From NCBI GenBank assembly GCA_002336815.1, contig DDEU01000063.1, forward strand, positions 301-52,220: 51,920 nucleotides of DNA, in the 5' to 3' direction. The notes under the pieces are model-generated. The model searched no databases. It was not told the DNA's origin and saw only the letters and a list, made by a program, of their open reading frames with translations. Positions 1-8,928 of the stretch are shown one piece after another (position 1 is the stretch's first letter; the number at the start of each line of letters is the position of its first letter). The translations under genes and the position numbers were made by a program. The stretch comes from Chitinophagaceae bacterium UBA1946. GTDB lineage: Bacteria; Bacteroidota; Bacteroidia; Chitinophagales; Chitinophagaceae.

Positions 1-497
1 TGTGCATCTGCGTTTAATTGTTTAATAATATTGAATGACATAATAAAACCCCGGTTTTTTAAACGGGACGGCAAAGGTAAGCCATTACAGCGGCTTTGAG
101 AAGAAAACGACAGCAATTTTTTGGGTTTTTGAAGGAATAACCGGAGGCTGATCAACTGCGCCAAAATAGCGACTGGGAAGGCAGGGGCTGTGAGCCGTAT
201 CCCTTTGTGGGTCTGCAGTTCCGGCTGTTTACTCCAAAGCCGGCACAGGAGCCCTGCGGCGCATCCTCACCGTGTTTTCCGTTTCCATCCGGCAGCCACC
301 GGGCAAAAGACCATTTTTCAGCAGTATTTACTTGTGGATTGCCACAGGAAAATCCGGTAAAACAATATCTTTTAACGGGGTATTGCTGTTACAAACCGCC
401 TTCCCTCTCTTTGCGGGGCCTTTATAAAATAAATCCTTTGTATGTATATTCGTTGCCATGTTTAGGTAACCTGTTAAAAAGCTCCCCGGATCAATTT
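1..497. other. Upstream region without a supported gene
   Basis: I see no convincing gene here. An open frame beginning with a GTG at 207 runs in phase into the DUF3667 gene, but its first 97 codons have no recognisable domain and the zinc-ribbon start of that family lies at 498. A weak inverted repeat (CCCGG, then a T/A run, then CGGG) lies near 48-68 and may be the end of a terminator or a leader for a gene outside the window. Nothing else can be supported. Confidence 0.4.
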
Positions 498-1223
498 ATG
501 GTACAATGCAAAAACTGTCATGCTGATATCTCCGAAAAATATTGCGCTAACTGCGGGCAACCAGCACTTGTAAAAAAGATCAACGCTCATTATATCTCTC
601 ATGAAATTCAACACCTGCTGCACTTTGAAAAAGGCATTTTATTTACCATCAAAGAACTGTTACTAAGACCGGGGCAATGCATCAGGGAATTTGTTGCCGA
701 AAACAGGAACAAGCTTATTAAGCCCATTCCCTTTTTGATCTTTACCTCGCTGTTATACACGCTGGTCGCCCATTATTTTCATGTAGAAGAAGCTTATGCA
801 AAAGATACCGAAAAATTATACGGGCATTCCGCGGTTGGGAATATTCAGCAATGGGTTCAAACACATTACGGGTATGCCAACATTATCATGGGCGGGTTCA
901 TCGCATTATGGGTGAAGATATTTTTCAAAAAGTCTGCCTACAATATTTTCGAGATCACCATCCTGTTATGCTTTTTGATGGGCATGGGCATGTTGCAACT
1001 GGCTGTCGCGGCATTGATCTCCGGCTTGCTTCATCTTTCCGTTGTTTATTTCCTGGTAATGCTCGTCGCAATTCTTTATATCTGCTGGGGGATCGGCCAG
1101 TTTTTCGGCGCAAAAAAAGCAATGAATTATGTAAAGGCGGTGCTGGCTTACGTGATAGGCTATTTTAGTTTTGAGATAGTGATCACCGTTATCGGAATTA
1201 CAGCAGATCATTTTTCCAAATAA
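498..1223 (+). CDS. DUF3667 family zinc-ribbon membrane protein
   Basis: A 241-residue protein of unknown function. The N-terminus is a small zinc-ribbon-like knuckle with Cys4, Cys7, Cys16 and Cys19 (CKNC and CANC), followed by an amphipathic stretch and about four or five hydrophobic segments from residue 75 to the end (for example FLIFTSLLYTLVAHYF). This cysteine knuckle followed by a bundle of membrane helices is the layout of the DUF3667 family, which is common in Bacteroidota and has no established role. I chose the ATG at 498 because it places the knuckle at the extreme N-terminus, as in relatives; the GTG at 207 would add 97 residues without any domain. It stands alone, convergent with the DJ-1/PfpI gene 29 bases downstream. 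Confidence 0.75.
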   Translation: MVQCKNCHADISEKYCANCGQPALVKKINAHYISHEIQHLLHFEKGILFTIKELLLRPGQCIREFVAENRNKLIKPIPFLIFTSLLYTLVAHYFHVEEAYAKDTEKLYGHSAVGNIQQWVQTHYGYANIIMGGFIALWVKIFFKKSAYNIFEITILLCFLMGMGMLQLAVAALISGLLHLSVVYFLVMLVAILYICWGIGQFFGAKKAMNYVKAVLAYVIGYFSFEIVITVIGITADHFSK

Positions 1224-1252
1224 AAACAACGGGTTCTTTTCCCGGAAACTTT

Positions 1253-1975
1253 TCAACTATTGCCGGGGCGACTCAGATCATGTAAGAAATCCTGGGCCTT
1301 CTTTAGCAACTGTATCAATTCTTCCGCTGCCGCTTCAGATGATTGGGGATTTTGGCCTGTTATCAGCAGCCCGTCTGTAACAACATGGCTTTGCCAGTCT
1401 GCTGCCTTTGAATAAATGCCACCCTTCGCTTTTAATTCATCTTCCAGTAAAAATGGTACCACATCTTTTAGTTGTACAGCAGTTTCCTCACTGTTACTGA
1501 AACCGGTAACATTTTTACCCTCAATCAGCAACGCATCTTTATCAGCCTTCACATTCAGCAATACGGCTGGTGCATGGCAAACAGCCGCCACCGGTTTATT
1601 GGTACGCCAAAAGGTTTCGATCATGGCAATGGACTCTTTGTTGCTGGTAAGGTCCCACAAAGGCCCGTGCCCGCCGGGATAAAAAATAGCATTAAAATCT
1701 CCTGCAGATACCTGTGAAAGTTTTTTTGTATGCGCCAGTTCTTTTTGCAGTGCTTTGTCGTTGTTAAAGCGCTGTGTAGCGCTGGTTTGGTTTTCAGGGG
1801 CAGCGCTTTTTGGGTCAATGGGCGGCTGGCCTCCCTTTGGAGATGCCAGTGTTACCGACATGCCGGCATCTTTAAACTTGTAATAGGGTGCAGCAAATTC
1901 TTCGATCCAGAAACCGGTTTTTTCACCGGTATTACCCAATTGACTGTGCGATGTTAAAACCATTAATATGTTCAT
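1253..1975 (-). CDS. DJ-1/PfpI family protein (Hsp31-like, type 1 glutamine amidotransferase fold)
   Basis: A 240-residue cytoplasmic protein of the DJ-1/PfpI superfamily, closest in layout to the Hsp31/YDR533C type. The nucleophile elbow AVCHAPAVL places the reactive Cys at 133 followed by His134, and IEEF near residue 25 carries the usual conserved Glu. GGHGPLWDL (101-109) forms the typical Gly-rich loop. Members are reported as glutathione-independent glyoxalases (methylglyoxal to lactate) or chaperone/deglycase-like stress proteins; which one applies here cannot be read from sequence. No signal peptide. The gene is divergent from the MBOAT gene across a 359-base region and convergent with DUF3667. 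Family assignment is firm and the exact activity is open. Confidence 0.85.
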   Translation of the reverse strand: MNILMVLTSHSQLGNTGEKTGFWIEEFAAPYYKFKDAGMSVTLASPKGGQPPIDPKSAAPENQTSATQRFNNDKALQKELAHTKKLSQVSAGDFNAIFYPGGHGPLWDLTSNKESIAMIETFWRTNKPVAAVCHAPAVLLNVKADKDALLIEGKNVTGFSNSEETAVQLKDVVPFLLEDELKAKGGIYSKAADWQSHVVTDGLLITGQNPQSSEAAAEELIQLLKKAQDFLHDLSRPGNS

Positions 1976-2334
1976 ACGGTATTGATTTTAGTTATTGTAT
2001 TTTGTTTGGTTACGGAATGATCAAAGGCATTATAAAATACTTAATACAATAAGCGAACCAAGTACTGTAATGATGGCCACCTCAAAACTGTATGGGTTTT
2101 TAAGGAGAGTTTTATTCGCATATAGTATGATTGTAGTACTGGTGGAATAGGGGATGCAGGCCGTTTAGGGTTGCATCTTCTGCCTGGGATACAGATTGCT
2201 GAACCGAGAAATATTCTGCAGGCAACCACTTTTTCTGAATTAAATATTTATTTTTATCGCTTCAATCCGGTGCTTACAAAACAATACTTTGCTGTTACTC
2301 AATTTTACTCAACTATAAAATAAACTACTGCCGG
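1976..2334. other. Divergent intergenic region
   Basis: This 359-base stretch separates the starts of two divergent genes and should hold both promoters. I found no exact TAnnTTTG box in the right place; TACTTTG near 2285 is one base short of the spacing. Short open frames here (at most 62 codons) have no domain, no signal peptide and no plausible relatives that I recognise. Confidence 0.4.
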
Positions 2335-3774
2335 ATGTTATTTAACTCGTTCGATTTCCTGGTGTTCTTTATCGTTATCACCCTGCTGTATTATGTTCTT
2401 GATCACAAATACCGGTGGGCGCTTCTTTTACTCGGCAGTTGTTTTTTCTACATGTCTTTTATACCGGTATATATCCTCATTTTAGGGTTTACCATTGTGA
2501 TCGATTATATCGCCGGGATATACATCGAAAAATCGGAGGGCAAAAGGCGAAAGCGTTACCTGGTAATGAGTATCGTGGCCAACGTGGGCGTATTGTTTGT
2601 TTTTAAATATTATAATTTCATCAACGACAGTCTTTCTGCTTTACTTGGTTTTGCACACGTGCAAAACAATATTCCCTACCTGCACATCATTCTGCCCATC
2701 GGTTTATCGTTCCATACCTTCCAGGCAATGAGCTACACCATTGAAGTGTACAGGGGCAACCAGCCGGCTGAAAAACACTTTGGTATTTATTCACTATACG
2801 TAATGTTCTATCCCCAGTTGGTGGCCGGGCCCATTGAACGTCCTCAGAATATCCTGCACCAGTTGAAAGAAAAAGTTGTGTACAGGCAGGAGAATATGAT
2901 AACGGGTATACAGATGATCCTGTGGGGCTTGTTTAAAAAAGCGGTAGTGGCAGACAGGCTGGCGGTACTGGTAGATAAAGTGTATGCTCATCCCGGCAGT
3001 CATGGCGGGCTTACCCTCTTCATTGCATCTGTCTGTTTTTCGATCCAGATATACTGCGATTTTTCAGGTTACTCAGATATGGCGATCGGTACAGCCCGTA
3101 CGCTGGGTATCGACCTCATGAAAAATTTCAACCGCCCTTATACGGCAAAATCTGTCACCGAATTTTGGCAACGCTGGCATATTTCTTTGTCCTCCTGGTT
3201 CAGGGATTATCTCTACATACCCCTTGGAGGAAACCGCCTGGGCGAATTAAAAACCGTTCGGAATGTGTTCATTGTTTTTCTTATCAGCGGGTTATGGCAT
3301 GGCGCCAACTGGACCTTTGTAATATGGGGCGGTCTGCATGGTTTGATGGTACTCGTTGAACGGTTGCTGAAAACCAAAAAGAAACACAAAAAGCCATCGT
3401 ACCTGTTAGGACTGGTGCGTACGTTGTGGGTATTTCTGTTAGTGAACTTTGCCTGGATCTTTTTCAGGGCAAGCAATATCCATGATGTTGCTACTGTCTA
3501 CAAAGGCATCTTCACCAATTTTCACATCAATAAGGGAAGCATCACCGAATGCCTGTTGCTGGTTACCGGTGATTCTACCTCTCTTGGTTTTATGTTCGTA
3601 TCTGCGTGCATGGCCATCCTGATGTTCTTTATCGATAATAAAACCGGCATCGCAGGAAGCTATGCCTACAGTTCAAATAAGAACAGGAATTATGCATTTT
3701 ACCTGCTGGTATTATTCTGTATCCTGTTCTTTGGCGCATTTACAAGCAACAGTTTTATTTATTTTCAATTTTAG
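2335..3774 (+). CDS. MBOAT family membrane O-acyltransferase (AlgI/DltB-like)
   Basis: A 479-residue integral membrane acyltransferase. It has about ten to twelve hydrophobic segments, the core MBOAT signature FWQRWHISLSSWFRDYLYIP and the catalytic-type histidine His322 in LWHGANWTF, followed by WGGLHG. The family moves acyl groups, usually acetyl, across the inner membrane for transfer to an exported polysaccharide or teichoic acid (AlgI, DltB, PatA). Length is normal for AlgI-like members. The next gene, three bases after the stop, encodes an SGNH-like protein; MBOAT plus SGNH is the usual two-part acetylation machine, in which the MBOAT protein exports the acyl group and the SGNH partner attaches it. 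No alginate or capsule genes lie in this window, so the acceptor is unknown. Confidence 0.93.
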   Translation: MLFNSFDFLVFFIVITLLYYVLDHKYRWALLLLGSCFFYMSFIPVYILILGFTIVIDYIAGIYIEKSEGKRRKRYLVMSIVANVGVLFVFKYYNFINDSLSALLGFAHVQNNIPYLHIILPIGLSFHTFQAMSYTIEVYRGNQPAEKHFGIYSLYVMFYPQLVAGPIERPQNILHQLKEKVVYRQENMITGIQMILWGLFKKAVVADRLAVLVDKVYAHPGSHGGLTLFIASVCFSIQIYCDFSGYSDMAIGTARTLGIDLMKNFNRPYTAKSVTEFWQRWHISLSSWFRDYLYIPLGGNRLGELKTVRNVFIVFLISGLWHGANWTFVIWGGLHGLMVLVERLLKTKKKHKKPSYLLGLVRTLWVFLLVNFAWIFFRASNIHDVATVYKGIFTNFHINKGSITECLLLVTGDSTSLGFMFVSACMAILMFFIDNKTGIAGSYAYSSNKNRNYAFYLLVLFCILFFGAFTSNSFIYFQF

Positions 3775-3777
3775 GGC

Positions 3778-4680
3778 ATGAAAAAATTAATCATAGGTTT
3801 TTTTATTTTGTTTACTGCGATCCTTGCATTCAAAATGTTTTTAGGTTACCGGTTCTCACCTGTTACAATGGGGCTGCCAGGCCTGTTCAAAGAAAAGTCC
3901 GTTGATTATGTTTTTATTGGCAGTTCACAAACAAGACAGGGCTTAAGCCCTATGATATTGCAGGATAGCCTGCACAGTGCTTATATCGTAGCCTATAACG
4001 GTAACAGTCTTTTTTACATCAATTTTTTGATAGCCGCCATGCTGGAAAACAAAAGCCTCCAGTTGAAAAAGATTGTAGTGGAAGCTTATCCGTACAGGGT
4101 TTTTCAAAAAGTGGCGCTGTCAGATGTTCGCCTTTTCAACGGGCTGCAGTATCAATCGAAAATGAAATTTCTTCAGTATTCAAAAAATGTATTGTCGCCA
4201 TGGGATAACTATGAACTGGTAATGCTGAGTGGTAATGAGAATATTGCTACTTATCCCTTCCTTAGAAATTTCAACAATTCACTTTCTTACAGGGGCGGTT
4301 ATACAGAAAAAGAAGTAGCCGGCATATCAGCTGCAGCTTTTGCAGCCATGAAACCACCCATCTCCGATACTACAGTTTACACGGGCTTAAATGCCCTGCA
4401 GGTTGAATCACTTGAACACATCATTGCGCTTTGTAAAGAACACGGGGTGCAATTATATTTTATTGAGCCTCCTGCAGCTAAGAATGTTATGCAGTCTCAG
4501 ATTTATTCGAAGGCACATGCTGATCTTAAAAAGATCATCGTTGATCATCACCTGCCTTATTTCGACATCACCGATTATTTGCTGGACAATACCAATCCTG
4601 CATTCTTTCACGACGAAGTGCATCTTTCTTCATTGGGAAGAGACGCCTACACGAAGAGCATCATCAAGCTTTTCAGGTAG
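3778..4680 (+). CDS. SGNH-hydrolase-like membrane-anchored acyltransferase partner
   Basis: A 300-residue protein with one N-terminal hydrophobic anchor (residues 3-23) and an exported domain. IGSSQTRQG puts the likely nucleophile Ser50 in block I of an SGNH-type fold, and FHDEVHLSSLG near the C-terminus supplies Asp279 and His282 in the usual DxxH position. Similarity to AlgJ/AlgX/DltD-like proteins is by architecture; overall sequence is divergent. It starts three bases after the MBOAT stop, so the two are almost certainly cotranscribed and cooperate in O-acetylating an exported glycan. It could instead act as an esterase. The catalytic triad is visible and the substrate is not. Confidence 0.75.
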   Translation: MKKLIIGFFILFTAILAFKMFLGYRFSPVTMGLPGLFKEKSVDYVFIGSSQTRQGLSPMILQDSLHSAYIVAYNGNSLFYINFLIAAMLENKSLQLKKIVVEAYPYRVFQKVALSDVRLFNGLQYQSKMKFLQYSKNVLSPWDNYELVMLSGNENIATYPFLRNFNNSLSYRGGYTEKEVAGISAAAFAAMKPPISDTTVYTGLNALQVESLEHIIALCKEHGVQLYFIEPPAAKNVMQSQIYSKAHADLKKIIVDHHLPYFDITDYLLDNTNPAFFHDEVHLSSLGRDAYTKSIIKLFR

Positions 4681-4702
4681 CAGGGCAGTACTGATTACAA
4701 TA

Positions 4703-4746
4703 ATACCCTACCATCAAACGAATAAATCAATTTAATGGTAAGGTAT
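4703..4746. terminator. Inverted repeat between convergent genes
   Basis: ATACCCTACCAT at 4703-4714 pairs with ATGGTAAGGTAT at 4735-4746 (11 of 12 positions) around a 20-base loop. It lies in the gap between the SGNH gene and the convergent 51-residue membrane protein, where a shared terminator is expected. There is no strong T-run, so it may not be rho-independent. Confidence 0.35.
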
Positions 4747-4792
4747 ATTGCCCTCTATGAGTTTCAAATAAAGTAAAGGCCAAACACCGGAT

Positions 4793-4948
4793 TTAAAGCG
4801 GGTTTCTTCCACTGATAATACGTATCAGGATAGCAATGATGGCGATCACAAGTAGTACATGTATCAATCCACCGGCACTGTAGGCGAATACACCAATGGC
4901 CCATCCGATCACTAATATAACTGCGACTAAATAAAGTAGGTTGCTCAT
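4793..4948 (-). CDS. Lmo0937-like mini membrane protein, 51 residues
   Basis: A short gene found by translating the reverse strand. It starts MSNLLYLVAVILVIGWAIGV, has a second hydrophobic segment (LIHVLLVIAIIAILIRII, residues 28-45) and ends with the basic tail SGRNPL. Two short transmembrane helices separated by a glycine-containing turn (AYSAGG) and the closing arginine-rich tail match the Lmo0937-type small membrane proteins common in Bacteroidota and Firmicutes. Their function is not established; in several genera they sit near stress genes. ATG at 4948 and TAA at 4793 are both clear. It appears monocistronic and is convergent with the SGNH gene. Confidence 0.85.
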   Translation of the reverse strand: MSNLLYLVAVILVIGWAIGVFAYSAGGLIHVLLVIAIIAILIRIISGRNPL

Positions 4949-5163
4949 AATATTTTTTTTAGGTGTGAAAACATTTTAAGTATAATCTATTTATGTGCCA
5001 TGATTCTTTGAAGCCGGATCAGGTATTGGATGCCGCACACCAGGCGTATTAAAACAATAAGGTGGGGAATATAATGCTCAAAAGGTCATTTTGCCCTTCC
5101 GCTCAAGTTCAATTATCTTTAGTACGGTGTTAGTAAGAGTAATATCAACTTAATACCCCCAAT

Positions 5164-5622
5164 ATGATAAAATTTGCTGCCATTAACCTGCTGTGGTTAT
5201 TTTCTACTTTGCCATGCAATGCCCAAAAAAATACCGGGAAGGAATCCGTGGTGAATATTGTGTTTGAATTATCGGGGCGACGGGGACTTACCCAGCTCAG
5301 CATTACGCCTGCATTGGCCATCAGCACCAGCAAAACGGAAAAAAAATATATTGCCATGGGCCCGGAAAAATGGAATGAACTGCTTGGCACACTTAAAGAA
5401 CTTGACCTGTCTTCCGTCGGCCGGTTAAAAGCACCTACGCAAAAGAGATTGGTGGATGCTGCTTTTCATTGCAGGATATTCATCAGTACAAAAAATAAAA
5501 AATATCAAACGGCCTATTTCGACTCCGGTATCCCGATGATAGAATTAAAATCATTGTATGATAAAATTGAGTCCATCCGCAATGCGATCAATTATGACGG
5601 GGAATTCTGGAAAGCAGAATAA
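5164..5622 (+). CDS. Small secreted or periplasmic protein of unknown function
   Basis: A 152-residue protein that I do not recognise. Residues 1-20 look like a signal peptide (hydrophobic NLLWLFSTL, cleavage after CNAQ). The mature part of about 130 residues alternates beta-like stretches (ESVVNIVFELSG, LTQLSITPALAIST, KKYQTAYFDSG) and two amphipathic helices (WNELLGTLKELDL and LKSLYDKIESIRNAIN). No metal or catalytic motif stands out. It has no operon partner: the upstream neighbour is on the other strand and the downstream gene starts 272 bases later. Codon use is like the surroundings. Probably a real gene because of the signal peptide and start, but the function is unknown. Confidence 0.65.
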   Translation: MIKFAAINLLWLFSTLPCNAQKNTGKESVVNIVFELSGRRGLTQLSITPALAISTSKTEKKYIAMGPEKWNELLGTLKELDLSSVGRLKAPTQKRLVDAAFHCRIFISTKNKKYQTAYFDSGIPMIELKSLYDKIESIRNAINYDGEFWKAE

Positions 5623-5664
5623 CTCATCCAGCTGTATCACCAGCCCCGGCAATCATATACATCT

Positions 5665-5684
5665 TCTCTCTCTCTCTCTCTCTC
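5665..5684. repeat. Dinucleotide microsatellite (TC)10
   Basis: Ten uninterrupted TC units lie in the gap 43 bases after the stop of the small secreted protein. Such a pure tract is prone to slippage. It lies outside any supported gene and about 200 bases upstream of the 940-aa protein. Confidence 0.9.
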
Positions 5685-5785
5685 CTTACCATCTCACCGC
5701 TGCGACCATTCCGATACTGCACAATTAGAATACCTACTATACACAGTTTCCTCATACTACTATTTTTTAAGGTGTACAGGATAAA

Positions 5786-5793
5786 TAGTTTTG
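5786..5793 (+). promoter_or_regulatory. Candidate -7 box for the 940-aa surface protein
   Basis: TAGTTTTG matches the Bacteroidota TAnnTTTG box exactly, about 100 bases before the ATG at 5895. No clear TTG lies 17-19 bases upstream, so this is only a candidate. Transcription would start near 5800, giving a leader of about 95 bases. Confidence 0.35.
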
Positions 5794-5894
5794 TGTATCG
5801 TATCAATATCCTTTAAAAGATATGGATGCTGCGTAAAAATTCAGTCACTGATCTTTTACGAACTGGCAACAGGTAAAATAAAATCCTATATACT

Positions 5895-8717
5895 ATGAAG
5901 ACAACGTTCTTACCACTAATGGTATGCCTCTGTGCATCCATCCATCCCGTGTCGGCAAAAAATTATTATGTAGCAGCCAATGGTAGTAATGCCAATACCG
6001 GTACCAGTGTTGCTGCACCCTGGCAAACAATCCCGAAGCTCAATGCAGCTTTTGCTTCTATGGCGCCGGGCGACAGTATTCTTTTCAGAAGAGGCGATGT
6101 TTTTTACGGAACAGTTGTGGTGGGCAGATCAGGCTCCAGCGGAAAGCCACTGGTGATCAGCGCTTATGGAACCGGCGCAAAGCCCGTCATCACCGGTTTT
6201 ATAACCGCTTCTTCCTGGACGCTGGTGAGCGCCGGTATTTACCAGGCCTATGTGCCAGCAGCTAAAAGTACGTTGAACATGGTAACTTTTAATGGCATTC
6301 CACAGGCATTGGGCAGGTACCCCAATGCAACCGATGCCAATGGCGGCTACCTGAGTTACGAGTCATTTGCCGGCAGCAGTGCCATTACAGACAGCCAACT
6401 TACGGGTGCCGTTAACTGGACGGGAGCGGAAGCGGTGATCCGTAAAAAATTGTGGGTGCTTGACCGCTGTAAGATCACGGCGCATTCGGGAAGCACACTA
6501 ACGTACACGAATACCAGCTCTTCTACTTATACCGGAACGAATAATTTCGGCTACTTTATTCAGAATGATGCCCGTACGCTTGACCAGCCCGGGGAATGGT
6601 ATTTTAAAAGCAGCACCAAATATTTGCAATTGTATTTTGGAGCCGTAGCGCCTTCCGCTTATGCAGTAAAAGTAAGTACACTTGATACATTGCTTTCAAT
6701 GTCCTCAAGAAGTTATATCTCTGTAAACAACATTGCTTTTGATGGTGCCAATGCAACAGCCCTGTTGACAAAAAACGGCAGCTATGTGAATATACAAAAC
6801 TGTGATTTTTCAAATGCCGGTACCGGCGGTATCAGCGTACAGGGCACCTCAAATGTGTTGATAGAAAATTGCAGCACGAGTTATATGCTTAACTGTGCCA
6901 TCTCTGTCAGCAGCAGCAGTGCATCTAACATTACCATCCGCAGTTGTGCAGTAAAAAATACCGGCACCCTCCCAGGCATGGGTTTAAGCAATGGAAATTC
7001 TTACAAGGGTATTATTGCTTCAGCCGCCGGTAATTTATTAATGGAGTACAACACAGTTGACACAACGGGTTATGTAGGTTTAGAATTCCAGGGCAGCAAT
7101 GTAAACGTCCGCTACAACAAGGTGGACTATTTTGACTGTATAAAAGATGATGCCGGGGGCATTTATACCTATGCTGACGGCACGGATGCTGCACCGGGAA
7201 AAATATATACCAACAGGGTGATCAGCAATAATATCGTAATGAATGGTGCAGGAGCGCCCAAAGGAAGAACAGGCAGCAGCTTATCAGCGAGTGGCATTTA
7301 CCTGGATGGAAGAACGATGAATGTGATCGTGGAGAATAATACTGTTTTTAACAATGGAAAGAACGGGATACACAGTAATAATCCATCGGGTGTAACTATA
7401 AGGGGTAACACCAGCTATAATAACCTGAATGCGATGAGCCTGATGCGCTGGTCATGGGGAAGTATCTCAGGCCTTACAATGAAGAACAATATCTTTTTTC
7501 CTGCAACCAGTGCACAACGCTGCCTGTATTATACCAATGCAGCACTCAATACGCCAACAGTTTCTTCCGTACAGGGCGTGCTTGCAGGGTTGGGTAATAT
7601 CGACAGCAACACTTACAGCATGTTAAATCCACTTGCATTCAATTCAGAAATTTATGCAAGCGAAGGCGGGGCACTCATCCAGTCCTCACCGATGTCGCTG
7701 GATGGATGGCGTGCTTTTGCAACCCATGATATCAATGCCAAAAAGCCGGTCAATTCACCGGCAGCCTATACCCTTGACAGTACTATCGGAAACAATAAAT
7801 TCAGCAACGGGCTTTTTGCAACCAATATCAGCGGCATCACTTTATTCGGGTCCAATGTTACTGCAGCCTGGGATAACAGCGGCATAACAGACGGTGGTTC
7901 CCTGCGGATCAATTTTGCCAGCCCCACTGCCAACAAATATGCTGTGCTGCACAGTCCTGTTGGCGCAATAAATACAGGGAAACAATATGTACTGCGTTTT
8001 GCTACCTATGGCACCACCCAGTTGGGAATCGTAAGGGCCTATATCAGGAAAACAAGTTCACCTTACAATAATCTTGTTGCCACCCAAACCAGTTCATTTG
8101 GAATGGGAAAAACCATGCATGAATTTTTATTCAACGCACCATTAACCGAAGCTGGTGGAAGTCTGGTGATTGAGATAGAACAAAACTCAGGCACTACCTA
8201 TATTGATGATGTTTCATTTTATGAGGCAAGTGCAAAGCTGAATGATGTGCCATCCCAACTGAGATTTGAATACAATGCCGGCAAGGTGCCTTTAACCATT
8301 ACCCTTGATGCTGCTTATACCGGCGTAGATGGCCAGCAATACGGGGGCACTCTTACCCTGCAACCTTTTACTTCCGTGATACTGATAAAAAACGCCGCTA
8401 CCGTGGCAGCAAGACCTGTTGCACAAAACGTTCAAAAAATCGTTGCTACTGTTCCAAAACCGGTCAACAGGCGCTTGAAATTGCTTGCGTATCCCAATCC
8501 TTCAGGTGGAAGTTTCAACCTCAGCATCGAAACGGGCAGTACAGACAGGCTGTTATTATTGGTATATAGTGCAGAAGGAAAGCTGGTGTACAGTGAAAAC
8601 GGAACTGCGGGCAGGCTCTATACATTCGGGCAAGCTTTCCGAAACGGTATGTATGTGGTAAAGGTACTGCAGGGCAAGTACGTGGAAACGCTTAAACTTA
8701 TAAAAGCAGGGCTTTGA
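5895..8717 (+). CDS. Secreted right-handed beta-helix protein with T9SS type A sorting domain
   Basis: A 940-residue exported protein. Residues 1-21 are a signal peptide ending at VSA. The segment from 23 opens with YYVAANGSN and APWQTIPKL, the usual start of pectate-lyase-like parallel beta-helix proteins of Bacteroidota. Repeated short strands with Asn/Ser turns (for example VNIQNCDFSNAG, LIENCSTSYM, ITIRSCAVKN, VIVENNTVFNNG, VTIRGNTSYNN) run to about 540. A beta-sandwich, carbohydrate-binding-like domain follows at about 630-790 (GNNKFSNGLF to YIDDVSFYEA). The last 80 residues (AYPNPSGGSFNLSIE to the end) are a T9SS type A sorting domain. The role is probably binding or cleaving a polysaccharide at the cell surface, but catalytic residues cannot be assigned. 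It is a tandem paralog of the next gene and ends at a strong terminator. Confidence 0.88.
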   Translation: MKTTFLPLMVCLCASIHPVSAKNYYVAANGSNANTGTSVAAPWQTIPKLNAAFASMAPGDSILFRRGDVFYGTVVVGRSGSSGKPLVISAYGTGAKPVITGFITASSWTLVSAGIYQAYVPAAKSTLNMVTFNGIPQALGRYPNATDANGGYLSYESFAGSSAITDSQLTGAVNWTGAEAVIRKKLWVLDRCKITAHSGSTLTYTNTSSSTYTGTNNFGYFIQNDARTLDQPGEWYFKSSTKYLQLYFGAVAPSAYAVKVSTLDTLLSMSSRSYISVNNIAFDGANATALLTKNGSYVNIQNCDFSNAGTGGISVQGTSNVLIENCSTSYMLNCAISVSSSSASNITIRSCAVKNTGTLPGMGLSNGNSYKGIIASAAGNLLMEYNTVDTTGYVGLEFQGSNVNVRYNKVDYFDCIKDDAGGIYTYADGTDAAPGKIYTNRVISNNIVMNGAGAPKGRTGSSLSASGIYLDGRTMNVIVENNTVFNNGKNGIHSNNPSGVTIRGNTSYNNLNAMSLMRWSWGSISGLTMKNNIFFPATSAQRCLYYTNAALNTPTVSSVQGVLAGLGNIDSNTYSMLNPLAFNSEIYASEGGALIQSSPMSLDGWRAFATHDINAKKPVNSPAAYTLDSTIGNNKFSNGLFATNISGITLFGSNVTAAWDNSGITDGGSLRINFASPTANKYAVLHSPVGAINTGKQYVLRFATYGTTQLGIVRAYIRKTSSPYNNLVATQTSSFGMGKTMHEFLFNAPLTEAGGSLVIEIEQNSGTTYIDDVSFYEASAKLNDVPSQLRFEYNAGKVPLTITLDAAYTGVDGQQYGGTLTLQPFTSVILIKNAATVAARPVAQNVQKIVATVPKPVNRRLKLLAYPNPSGGSFNLSIETGSTDRLLLLVYSAEGKLVYSENGTAGRLYTFGQAFRNGMYVVKVLQGKYVETLKLIKAGL

Positions 8718-8819
8718 AAAGATAGCTGCCTGCTGTTTTGAACCCAATTTAGATTGCTGCTCCCATCGCAGCGATGTAGTTAAAGTAACACTGGATTGCT
8801 TAAATCAATCGTCAGAAAT

Positions 8820-8866
8820 AGATCTGTCAACATTGAAATAACCTCAATGTGACAGATCTTTTTTTT
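8820..8866 (+). terminator. Strong rho-independent terminator after the 940-aa gene
   Basis: AGATCTGTC plus ACATTGA on the left pairs with TCAATGT plus GACAGATCT on the right, a 16-bp stem with one bulged A and a loop of about seven bases, followed at once by a run of T to 8866. It starts about 100 bases after the stop at 8717. Confidence 0.85.
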
Positions 8867-8871
8867 GATAT

Positions 8872-8928
8872 AGTTATTTTTCATCGTGCCCTGTAACTGG
8901 TACGACTACACTCAAATGAAAAATAGCT
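8872..8928. repeat. Inverted repeat, 12 of 13 bp
   Basis: AGTTATTTTTCAT at 8872-8884 is matched by ATGAAAAATAGCT at 8916-8928 across a 31-base spacer. It begins six bases after the T-run of the preceding terminator. Its role is unknown; it could be the footprint of a small lost element or part of the leader of a non-coding transcript. Confidence 0.5.

Noticed and set aside
207..497. GTG-initiated extension of the DUF3667 gene
   Set aside because: It adds 97 residues with no domain and an odd composition; the zinc-ribbon N-terminus begins at the ATG at 498.
2041..2229. Minus-strand 62-codon frame and a plus-strand 26-codon frame (MMATSKLYGF) in the divergent gap
   Set aside because: Both are short, lack conserved features and lie where promoters are expected.
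5624..5806. Minus-strand 60-codon frame across the TC tract as a phase-variable gene
   Set aside because: The frame is mainly the RERERE translation of the microsatellite; there is no domain or signal peptide.
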